DNA of 64,000 nucleotides, taken from the NCBI GenBank assembly GCA_910574865.1, contig CAJTDN010000004.1:312300-376299 (forward strand). Direction: 5' to 3'. The notes under the pieces were generated by a model, which was given only the letters and a program-made list of their open reading frames with translations, made no database searches and was not told the DNA's origin. A program made the translations under genes and the position numbers. This DNA is from Lachnospiraceae bacterium (GTDB lineage: Bacteria > Bacillota > Clostridia > Lachnospirales > Lachnospiraceae). This document shows positions 43,116 through 50,143 of this stretch, in pieces; the stretch's first letter is position 1, and the number at the start of each line of letters is the position of its first letter.

Positions 43116-43565
43116 TCACGCCACGGTGACTTCCCCGTTTTCCGCGACGCTTACCTGCATCCCGTCCTTGACGTATTCCAGAAATTCCTCTCCCAAAGAA
43201 TCCACGACGGGCATCTTCACGTCGTCGAGCCACACGTCGGCCAATATGACCCCGGCTCCGGCCAGGGAATCTATCGGTTTGGAGAAAAGCATACAGGCCG
43301 GCTGGCGTTTCAGGGAGCAGGCACAATAAATTACGAGCCCGCCCGTGGTGGAGCCAATGGTCTGCGGCAGGCAAAGTGCCTTTCCCGCCATCTGCTTTCC
43401 GTACAAGTCCGGATTATTCTGGTCGCCGCAGGTGGCCTTCTTGTCACCAAACTGCAGCGCCTTCTGAAACGACGCGAGCGTATTCAGCCCGCCATGCGAC
43501 ACGACCGCCTCGGCGGTCACGGTTCCTGGAACAATCATTCGACCTTTAAACGTCTTCATTTTCAC
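43116..43565 (-). CDS. aconitase X, small (swivel) subunit
   Basis: 149 residues. The fold of the aconitase swivel domain is shown by 'GRMIVPGTVTAEAVVSHGGL', 'GKALCLPQTIGSTTGGLVIY' and 'GVILADVWLDDVKMPVVD', the DUF126 signature with the PxTIGSTTG block. The start ATG overlaps the stop of the large subunit by four bases, so both are coupled. In fungi and some bacteria the two halves are fused; here they are split, as in archaea. Together they form a dehydratase. Confidence 0.88.
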   Translation of the reverse strand: MKMKTFKGRMIVPGTVTAEAVVSHGGLNTLASFQKALQFGDKKATCGDQNNPDLYGKQMAGKALCLPQTIGSTTGGLVIYCACSLKRQPACMLFSKPIDSLAGAGVILADVWLDDVKMPVVDSLGEEFLEYVKDGMQVSVAENGEVTVA

Positions 43566-44851
43566 CGCCCTCCCTTCGTAAGCTGCGCCAAAATCTCGTC
43601 ATCCGTGTAATACCTTGCCGACGTGTAAGTCCTCAGCTTGTTGCTGGAAGTGATGACCGGCATTTTCCCGCTTAACGGATTGTTCATGTACATGAGCGGG
43701 CATATGTAGGACAAAATGACTCCCGTATTTTTCAGCCGCTGGCAATACGGCGTGCCTTCGAACCGCTTCAAGACAGCGGGCGCGGCGGTGAACACGGTCG
43801 GCACCAGCACCTTCTCGTGGCCGTTTTCCTCCAAACCCTTCTCAATCTTGTCGGTCCAGTCTTTAAGCTGCTGCAGGCTCATGTGCGGGCAGCCCATGAA
43901 GCAGAGCTTCGGCTTGGCGGACTTGTCCTTCCATATGATTGGATAATTGTCGTACACGCGCTTTAACTCCGCATCGTCAATCACGTAAACCTTGGCGTCG
44001 GGCTTGACAAGCGACTCGCCCTGCTCTGCCGCCTCCGGCGTGAGTCCCGCCACGTGGTATAGGCCAACGGCTCCGTTCGACGCGGTGGCGGCCCCAAAAT
44101 CTTTCAAATAGGTACAAGCCTCGTCGTCCAACTCCTTTCCCAGCCACGTGTCCAACCCGCGAATATAGGGCACGTCCTCCATCACCTTCATGCCGATGGC
44201 CGAGCCCAGAAGCTGCGCCTCCGGTTTCTTCGTGGTCTTGACTTCCACAATCCAGTCGGCTTTCCGCCCCTCGTCGGTCAATAATCCAAAATATGGGACA
44301 TAACCGACGATGGAGCCCATCAAATCGATGATTCCGGAATTTCGGTTGCAGCGCGCGCCGAGAACGGAATTTGCATAAACCACGGCCGAAGATTCCGACC
44401 AGCTCAGCACGTCCCCCTTCTTGGGAATGTTACCGACCGCGTCCATGTAACAGGTGCAGGTGAACGCGCTGTCGGACAACAGCCCCAGGTTGCGAAGCTG
44501 CGCCTCGTAGCGTTCCTGCTCGGTGTACATGAAATGGTTGAACACGATGTTCTGAATAAAATTTGCCGGCACGTTCGGATCAAGCGGCTTGGGATCGACG
44601 GAAAACTTCTGCCCGGACAACGCCCCTGCCCCAATCAAAGTATCCATCAACTCGTACACGGCCCCCATGGCCTTCAGGCCAAACGAGGTCACCAAATGGT
44701 TATACTCGCTCGTGACCGGCACCATCTTTTCGGCGCCAAACAATTCGCCGTAGCGAATCAACGTCTCCATCACCTTCGACAGCGTCTCGCCCTTGCCGCC
44801 GTCCAAGACGGCCTGCTGCTCCCCGGTGAGCCTCATGTGATGCTCAAACAT
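43562..44851 (-). CDS. aconitase X, large catalytic subunit
   Basis: 429 residues matching the DUF521/AcnX catalytic domain: 'MRLTGEQQAVLDGGKGE', 'FTCTCYMDAVGNIPKKGDVL' (cluster Cys), 'SESSAVVYANSVLGARCNRN' and 'CPHMSLQQLKDW'. Characterised relatives are cis-3-hydroxy-L-proline dehydratase or phosphomevalonate dehydratase; the substrate here is unknown and no proline or mevalonate gene is next to it. The gene is led by a 34-nt structured RNA motif 21 nt before the ATG, shared with gene 20907, followed by AAGGGGG as ribosome site. Translation is therefore probably regulated. Confidence 0.9.
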   Translation of the reverse strand: MFEHHMRLTGEQQAVLDGGKGETLSKVMETLIRYGELFGAEKMVPVTSEYNHLVTSFGLKAMGAVYELMDTLIGAGALSGQKFSVDPKPLDPNVPANFIQNIVFNHFMYTEQERYEAQLRNLGLLSDSAFTCTCYMDAVGNIPKKGDVLSWSESSAVVYANSVLGARCNRNSGIIDLMGSIVGYVPYFGLLTDEGRKADWIVEVKTTKKPEAQLLGSAIGMKVMEDVPYIRGLDTWLGKELDDEACTYLKDFGAATASNGAVGLYHVAGLTPEAAEQGESLVKPDAKVYVIDDAELKRVYDNYPIIWKDKSAKPKLCFMGCPHMSLQQLKDWTDKIEKGLEENGHEKVLVPTVFTAAPAVLKRFEGTPYCQRLKNTGVILSYICPLMYMNNPLSGKMPVITSSNKLRTYTSARYYTDDEILAQLTKGGR

Positions 44852-44872
44852 GATAAAACCCCCTTGTCATGA

Positions 44873-44906
44873 GCACTTAGTGCCTATGTTTTAGGCACTT
44901 ATGTGC
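44873..44906 (-). ncRNA. 34-nt structured RNA motif, copy 3, leader of aconitase X
   Basis: Minus strand: GCAC, ATAA, GTGCCT, loop AAAACAT, AGGCAC, TAA, GTGC. The helices are identical in length to copies 1 and 2, but the inner helix sequence differs with full compensation (GTGCCT/AGGCAC against GCACTC/GAGTGC), direct covariation evidence. It ends 21 nt before ATG 44851, the same spacing as copy 2. The rest of 44907-45159 holds only the upstream region of the ABC gene. Confidence 0.75.
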
Positions 44907-45159
44907 GATACATGCCGTCTCCGTTAGCGGGATTTTACCCGCGCTTACCAGACGGCGTTTACCTTGCTTCTCTTTCATATCTTTTCTCAGTATAACACAC
45001 ATCGGATTCAATTACACCGTTTATTTCCGCCATCTGGTCAAAATGTACATCTTTTTTCAAATTTTTTGTTCACTTCTGTCATTGTCCTTTTTCCCTTTTA
45101 CGTTTATACTATGTTCCAGAAACAAAAACAAACGAATTCAACTAAGGAGGCTATTCAAA

Positions 45160-46272
45160 ATGGCAAGTTTATCTTTAAAGGGAATTGAAAAAATTTATGC
45201 GAACGGTTTCCACGCCGTAAAGGATTTCAACCTGGAAATCGCTGACAAGGAATTCATCATCTTCGTAGGTCCTTCCGGATGCGGAAAGTCCACGACGCTT
45301 CGTATGATTGCAGGCCTGGAGGATATTTCCGGTGGTACGTTGGAAATCGACGGAAAGAAAATGAACGACGTCGAGCCGAAAGACCGCGACATCGCCATGG
45401 TTTTCCAGAACTACGCCTTGTATCCGCACATGACCGTGTATGATAACATGGCATTTGGTTTGAAGCTGCGCAAGATGCCGAAGGACGAGATTGACAAGAA
45501 GGTACATAACGCGGCGAAGATTCTTGACCTGGAGCATTTGCTTGACCGTAAGCCGGCCGCTCTTTCCGGTGGACAGAGACAGCGTGTCGCCATGGGCCGT
45601 GCCATCGTACGTAACCCGAAGGTATTCTTGATGGATGAGCCTCTTTCCAACTTGGACGCGAAGCTGCGCGTACAGATGCGTATCGAGATTTCCAAGCTGC
45701 ACAACGATTTGGGCGCGACCATGATTTACGTTACACATGACCAGACCGAGGCCATGACGCTTGGTACGAGAATCGTCGTTATGAAGGACGGTGTCGTACA
45801 GCAGGTAGATACCCCGCAGAATCTTTACAACGCTCCTTGCAATCTGTTCGTTGCCGGATTTATCGGATCCCCGCAGATGAACTTCATGGATGCCGCCGTA
45901 AAGGTAGAGAACGGCAAGGCCACCCTCACCGTTGGCGACCATATATTGAACGTGACCGCTGACAAGTCAAAGGCTCTCATCGACGGCGGATATGACGGAA
46001 AGACCGTCATCCTCGGCATTCGTCCGGAGGACGTGCATGACGCGGCCGACTTCCAGGGTGCCGACAAAGAGAGCGTAATCGAAGCCACCATCAAGGTTTA
46101 CGAGCTGCTTGGTGCGGAAGTTTACTTGTACTATGATTTCGGCGGCGCGCAGATGACCGCCCGCGTGAATCCGCGTACGCAGCTTCGTACCGGCGACAAG
46201 GCCGTATTTGCGTTGGATATGGATAAAATCCACTTGTTTGACAAAGAAACGGAGTTGACTATTTGCAACTAA
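45160..46272 (+). CDS. msmX: ABC transporter ATP-binding protein, MsmK/UgpC type
   Basis: 370 residues from ATG 45160 (AAGGAGG upstream; the frame is open to 45043 but hydrophobic and without a ribosome site). Walker A 'GPSGCGKST', Q-loop 'MVFQNYALYPHMTVYDN', signature 'LSGGQRQRVAMGRAIVRNP', Walker B 'VFLMDEPLSNLDAKLR' and H-loop 'VTHDQTEAMTL' are complete, with the C-terminal TOBE/OB domain ('ILGIRPEDVHDAADF'). This type energises several carbohrate importers whose own operons lack an ATPase. Codon choice is strongly biased, suggesting high expression. A terminator follows at 46303. Confidence 0.93.
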   Translation: MASLSLKGIEKIYANGFHAVKDFNLEIADKEFIIFVGPSGCGKSTTLRMIAGLEDISGGTLEIDGKKMNDVEPKDRDIAMVFQNYALYPHMTVYDNMAFGLKLRKMPKDEIDKKVHNAAKILDLEHLLDRKPAALSGGQRQRVAMGRAIVRNPKVFLMDEPLSNLDAKLRVQMRIEISKLHNDLGATMIYVTHDQTEAMTLGTRIVVMKDGVVQQVDTPQNLYNAPCNLFVAGFIGSPQMNFMDAAVKVENGKATLTVGDHILNVTADKSKALIDGGYDGKTVILGIRPEDVHDAADFQGADKESVIEATIKVYELLGAEVYLYYDFGGAQMTARVNPRTQLRTGDKAVFALDMDKIHLFDKETELTICN

Positions 46273-46302
46273 TCCCTTAAAATAATTAAATAGGGTGACG
46301 AT

Positions 46303-46330
46303 GGGCTGCACCAACATGCAGCCCACTTTT
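46303..46330 (+). terminator. rho-independent terminator after the ABC ATPase gene
   Basis: GGGCTGC, short loop, GCAGCCC, then ACTTTT, 31 nt after the stop. Confidence 0.8.
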
Positions 46331-46375
46331 ACTATTATAAACGATTTCCAAGGAATCAAAGGGCATGGTGAGATT

Positions 46376-47359
46376 ATGGCGACACGTTCTGCTGAACTGG
46401 AACATGCATTAAAGACATTGAAGCAACTTACGGGCATTTCCCTCGATGTCGCGGTGGACGCCCCGGAGGAAGAGGAAAAGGCGCTGGCGCAGGTGCGGCG
46501 CTTGTGCAGCGCTTATCGGGACAAGTATAACCACGGGCGTTTTTTGCAAGACCTTCTTGTCAAAGAACTTCCCTTGCCCACGATACTCGAAGAGGCTCGC
46601 AGACTGCGTCTTTCCGTCGAGGAACCGCGCGTACTGTTCTTGGTGGAGTCAAAACACGCCCTGCAAGAATCGGCGGTCGAGATTTTAAAGCTCCTATTTC
46701 CGACCCAGGCTTCCAAGGCACTGATTCCCGTCAACGAAACCCGCGTGGGCGTAGCCTATGCCTTGACGAATACAAAACGTCCGCCCGCACAAGGCGCGTC
46801 AAATGCGGGATGCCCGGACGGAAATGTCTTGAAGAATCCCGACACGGAAAGGGAAATCCGCCAGACGGCCCATACCATCATCGACACGTTAAACACGGAA
46901 GCGCTGATTTCCGTAAGGCTTGCTTACAGCAACGTCTTCCTTACGCTAACGGAGCTTCACTCCGTTTATGAAGAAACGTCGCTCGCCTTGCACATCGGAC
47001 GTTTATTTTATCCGGAGCAAAGTTTGTTCTTCGCTGGTCGGCTTGGCGTGGGGCGGCTGATTCACGGCCTTCCGCCATCGGCATGCGAAAAATATCTGGA
47101 GGAAATCTGGGGCGGCAAGGTTCCCGTTGCCATGGACGAGGAAATCATGGCAACCGTCAACACGTTTTTGCAAAACAACCTAAATATCGCCGAAACGGCC
47201 AGACAGCTCCACATGCATCGCAATACCTTGATTTATCGAATCAACCAGGTGCAAAAACAAACCGGTTTGGATTTGCGTAACTTCGAGGATGCCATGCAGT
47301 TCAAAATCGCGACGATGATTCTAAATCGCATGAACAACCGCGACCCGCGGGAACAATAA
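46376..47359 (+). CDS. CdaR/PucR-type transcriptional regulator
   Basis: 327 residues from ATG 46376; an earlier in-frame ATG lies within the terminator of the previous gene. The C-terminus 'TVNTFLQNNLNIAETARQLHMHRNTLIYRINQVQKQTGLD' is the PucR/CdaR helix-turn-helix (HTH_30). The central part has a GGDEF-like region typical of the family ('VRLAYSNVFLTLTELHSVYEE'). CdaR-like proteins control sugar acid, carbohydrate or purine genes. The ABC ATPase upstream is separated by a terminator, so regulation of that gene is only possible. Confidence 0.82.
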   Translation: MATRSAELEHALKTLKQLTGISLDVAVDAPEEEEKALAQVRRLCSAYRDKYNHGRFLQDLLVKELPLPTILEEARRLRLSVEEPRVLFLVESKHALQESAVEILKLLFPTQASKALIPVNETRVGVAYALTNTKRPPAQGASNAGCPDGNVLKNPDTEREIRQTAHTIIDTLNTEALISVRLAYSNVFLTLTELHSVYEETSLALHIGRLFYPEQSLFFAGRLGVGRLIHGLPPSACEKYLEEIWGGKVPVAMDEEIMATVNTFLQNNLNIAETARQLHMHRNTLIYRINQVQKQTGLDLRNFEDAMQFKIATMILNRMNNRDPREQ

Positions 47360-47382
47360 AAACACGAAAGGATATTAGCACT

Positions 47383-47883
47383 ATGAATGACACTTTTTTT
47401 GAACAACTCATCAAACGAACCCCTTCCGTCTGGGCATGGCCGATTCGTGTATTGGTCATTTTCGGCGTACTCGCCATCTTTTTCGTCGGGACGCCGATTA
47501 TCGGCCCCATCGCCTTCATTCTGGCGGCAGGACTGGCATTTGCGGCATATTACTTTATTTTTCCGCGGCTGAACGTCGAGTATGAGTATGCCGTCGCCAA
47601 CCATGACATGGAGATTGCCGCCATTTACAACAAGGCTTCCCGTAAGGAGAAGTTTAACTTTGACATCCGCGAAGTCGATTTCATCGCACCGAAAAATTCC
47701 CCGAAACTGCACAATGCCAGCTCGATGAAGGTATATGATTACACTTCCGGCACGGGCGATGCCGGCGTATACGGGGTGGTCACCGCGGTCGGTTCACAAA
47801 AAGTCTGTCTTTATATAGAGCCGGACGAACGAATTTTAAAATCGCTCAAAGACTGGGCCGGAACGAAGATGGACATGAAATGA
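47383..47883 (+). CDS. DUF6106 family membrane protein
   Basis: 166 residues. Two membrane segments at about 19-40 and 43-62, then a soluble domain ('FPRLNVEYEYAVANHDMEIAAIYNKASRK', 'YTSGTGDAGVYGVV'), a pattern I know as DUF6106 in Clostridia; its function is unknown. The start is 23 nt after the regulator stop, with GAAAGGAT upstream, so the two are probably cotranscribed. A hairpin GGTCAAAA / TTTTGACC (47893-47912) follows. Confidence 0.75.
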   Translation: MNDTFFEQLIKRTPSVWAWPIRVLVIFGVLAIFFVGTPIIGPIAFILAAGLAFAAYYFIFPRLNVEYEYAVANHDMEIAAIYNKASRKEKFNFDIREVDFIAPKNSPKLHNASSMKVYDYTSGTGDAGVYGVVTAVGSQKVCLYIEPDERILKSLKDWAGTKMDMK

Positions 47884-47892
47884 TGATGCCAG

Positions 47893-47912
47893 GGTCAAAA
47901 TGCATTTTGACC
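47893..47912 (+). terminator. hairpin after DUF6106 gene
   Basis: Palindrome GGTCAAAATGCATTTTGACC, nine bases after the stop; a similar GGTCAAAAG occurs near 41670. A second hairpin (GGCGG..GGGAG / CTCCC..CCGCC) follows at 47924-47952. Confidence 0.55.
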
Positions 47913-47960
47913 TCATGATGGCGGCAGGGGAGTGACCGCTCCCTTACCGCCGACAGCTCA

Positions 47961-48068
47961 TTATGCGAAACCACCAAAACGTGTCACGGCATCACATAAT
48001 TTCGAAAGCAACCACTCATAGATTTCCCTATCCTTATCTTGATAGACGTTAAAAATCACGCGCTCCAT
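47961..48068 (-). CDS. 35-residue ORF, doubtful
   Basis: Reads MERVIFNVYQDKDREIYEWL then LSKLCDAVTRFGGFA. The composition looks protein-like, but no clear ribosome site is seen and it borders the decayed region that follows. It may be the start of a lost gene rather than a real peptide. Confidence 0.3.
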   Translation of the reverse strand: MERVIFNVYQDKDREIYEWLLSKLCDAVTRFGGFA

Positions 48069-48252
48069 ACATCAATCCCAGTATAACTGGTCTATTGGCA
48101 GAAAACTCGTTCTTTGGCTTTGTATAATGCCCCCAATACAGATTGGGATAATTTTTATGATTGTTTCCCCTAAATATATAGAAATACCCAGCGCAAGAGA
48201 CAGTGTTTCATCTGTGTGTTTCATGGTTATTTTTCGGATATTTCCGACGGAG

Positions 48253-48493
48253 TTTATATTGGTGAATATGATGCCAGAGATAGACGGATTTTCTTATTGC
48301 GATAAAATCCGTTCCCTGGCGGACTGTCCTATTCTCTTTCTAACTGCTAAGACAATGGAAAATGACATTACATTCGGGCTTGACCTGGGTGCAGACGACT
48401 ATCTGACAAAACCTTTCCGCATTGCAGAGTTACGGGCAAGGGTAAATTCCCACTTACACCGCGAACACCGGGAACGGCATACCGCCCTTACCT
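48253..48493 (+). pseudogene. response-regulator receiver fragment
   Basis: Reads FILVNMMPEIDGFSYCDKIR, 'CPILFLTAKTMENDITFGLD' and 'GADDYLTKPFRIAELRARVN', the second half of an OmpR-type receiver. The acceptor Asp position before MMP is Asn, the N-terminal part is missing and the DNA-binding domain is lost at the join with the next fragment. Confidence 0.75.
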
Positions 48494-48784
48494 TTGACCG
48501 TTATTCAAGGAAATATCGACTTAATAAGCGAAACGGGACTTGACGATGAACAGCGGCTATATGCAGGATATATTACAGGAAGTTCCGGGCAGATAGGCGT
48601 TTACATTAAGACGCTGATTGATATATCCCGAACAGTAGCCGGGTATCAGCTTCATTTGGGAAAAATAGATATAGTTGATTATATGAGGCAGATTGAAGCG
48701 CAGGCAAGCCCGTTGTGTCATACAAGAGGAATTTGTCTACGTATGGAAACCGAGACAGACTTAAGCACTTCCAATGCGGATTAG
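48494..48784 (+). pseudogene. histidine kinase fragment
   Basis: Begins LTVIQGNIDLISETGL in the kinase core just after the (missing) phospho-His, and stops after 'CLRMETETDLSTSNAD' before the ATPase domain. It joins the receiver fragment across 'ACCTTTGACCGTTATTCAAG', so a deletion has fused the regulator and kinase remnants. Confidence 0.7.
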
Positions 48785-48867
48785 TTATTACTGGAACGGG
48801 CAATTATGAATATAATAGAAAAGCCGTTTTTTCTTGCGTAATCCTCTAACATCCTCTTTTGAGAGTT
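48784..48867 (-). pseudogene. serine recombinase fragment
   Basis: The minus strand reads SNSQKRMLEDYARKNGFSII, matching the early part of large serine recombinases (compare 'SNSIVNQKKYLEGYAAQHSF' in TnpX at 50140). Both ends are missing. Confidence 0.6.
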
Positions 48868-49018
48868 ACTATGTAGAGGGTGGTTTCTGCCACCAAATAC
48901 ATATGACTGCGGCTCATTTGTGGTGAATAGGACTTGCGGTCGTAGGAAAGGAGATAAAGACCCGTATCGCATTATTGGTAGCCGCTACCGAAAACTTTTG
49001 AAATGACGGAGGAACGCT

Positions 49019-49405
49019 ATGAATGAATTGAAACCGAGGATACATGACGAGGCAACCGGCCTTGATTATGTCCTGGTCGGGGACTACTACATCCCGGCTA
49101 TTGAACTGCCGGAGGATGATGACCGCCCCATCGGGAAATGGGGACGGATGCACCGGGCGTATCTGGAAGAAACAAACCCGCTTCTGCTGAACCACCTGAT
49201 TTTGACGGGCAAACTGCACACTTACCTTGCCGACCTGGACGATCAGGCGCAGAATCGCTATCGGCTCATCATCAGGCAGATGGCCGCCGCCGAGGGCGTG
49301 ACTGAAGACTTGAAGCGGCGGTCGCAGTGGGAGTGGGTCAGGGCCATGAACAGCATCGTGAATCGCGCCGAGGAAAGCATCAAGTGTGAACTGATTTATA
49401 CATGA
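49019..49405 (+). CDS. tnpV: TnpV transposon protein
   Basis: 128 residues, after CGGAGG. 'DYVLVGDYYIPAIELPEDDDRPIGKWGRMHRAYLEE' and the later 'QMAAAEGVTEDLKRRSQWEW' are the TnpV family pattern found in Tn4451-like elements. Its role is not established. It opens the mobile block 49.0-53.1 kb, whose GC-rich codon use differs from the AT-rich fragments before it. Confidence 0.85.
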   Translation: MNELKPRIHDEATGLDYVLVGDYYIPAIELPEDDDRPIGKWGRMHRAYLEETNPLLLNHLILTGKLHTYLADLDDQAQNRYRLIIRQMAAAEGVTEDLKRRSQWEWVRAMNSIVNRAEESIKCELIYT

Positions 49406-49554
49406 CTTTCACCCGGCATTTGCACCAGCGCAAAAGCGTACTGGCTTCCGCAAGGCTTCCCCTATGGGCGGGACCTTGTGGGAGTCTTTCTTTTGCATTT
49501 GTACCATCGCTGACCGACTATCCGCCGCCCCTCAAGAATTTTCTTCGGCAGGGC

Positions 49555-49583
49555 TTGACGGGAACGGATGTTTGGATTATAAT
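49555..49583 (+). promoter_or_regulatory. promoter upstream of tnpW/tnpX
   Basis: TTGACG, 17-bp spacer, TATAAT. Followed at 49651-49681 by a terminator-like hairpin with T6, so transcription into tnpW may be attenuated. Confidence 0.6.
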
Positions 49584-49650
49584 GAGTATATGTTTAAACT
49601 GAATATTTGATGTCTATATAATACACATATTTCATTTGGCAGATACATAA

Positions 49651-49681
49651 CCGACTGCGGATAATCCGTGGGCGGTTTTTT
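49651..49681 (+). terminator. attenuator-like hairpin before tnpW
   Basis: CCG..GCGGAT / ATCCG..GCGG imperfect stem followed by TTTTTT. Between it and tnpW is a four-codon reading frame (ATGACAACTGAATGA at 49741) after AGAAAGGTGG, which could be a leader peptide. No other gene in 49406-49924. Confidence 0.6.
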
Positions 49682-49924
49682 GTATCTGCTTTTTCCTTTC
49701 TCATACATAACCCAAAATCCAGAAGTAGAAAGGTGGCGAAAATGACAACTGAATGACCGTCCGAGCAGCTAAACCGCCATGACCTCCACCAAGGAGCGAG
49801 CGCCCCATAAGGGGACGGCACAGCACCAGCAAAGGGATATGCCTGCCAGGAACTGCTTCGGGGAAAACGGCCTCCCATATCAGAAATTACTGTTTTGGAT
49901 TTCAATGATATGAGAAAGGACACC

Positions 49925-50143
49925 ATGACGAAAAACAACGACAACCAGAACTGCCAATATATGACCCGGCGCATCGGCTCCACCACCTACAAGGTGAAGG
50001 TCATCTTCTCCGACAACGGTGGCGAGACAATGGAAGAAAAAATTTTGCGGATGATCCGCAATGAGGGGCTGCAAAACGGTGAAGAACGTGGTATGATGGA
50101 TGCACCACAAATGAGCCGTCAGTCTGAAAGGAGCGCGTCATGA
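49925..50143 (+). CDS. tnpW: TnpW transposon-encoded protein
   Basis: 72 residues from ATG 49925, after AGAAAGGA. 'QYMTRRIGSTTYKVKVIFSD' and 'METMEEKILRMIRNEG'-like text (here GETMEEKILRMIRNEGL) are typical of TnpW in Clostridia elements. The stop overlaps the recombinase start (ATGA). Function unknown; always next to the recombinase. Confidence 0.8.
   Translation: MTKNNDNQNCQYMTRRIGSTTYKVKVIFSDNGGETMEEKILRMIRNEGLQNGEERGMMDAPQMSRQSERSAS

Noticed and set aside
43050..43610. 186-residue plus-strand frame over the aconitase X small subunit
   Set aside because: Shadow of a well supported conserved gene on the other strand.
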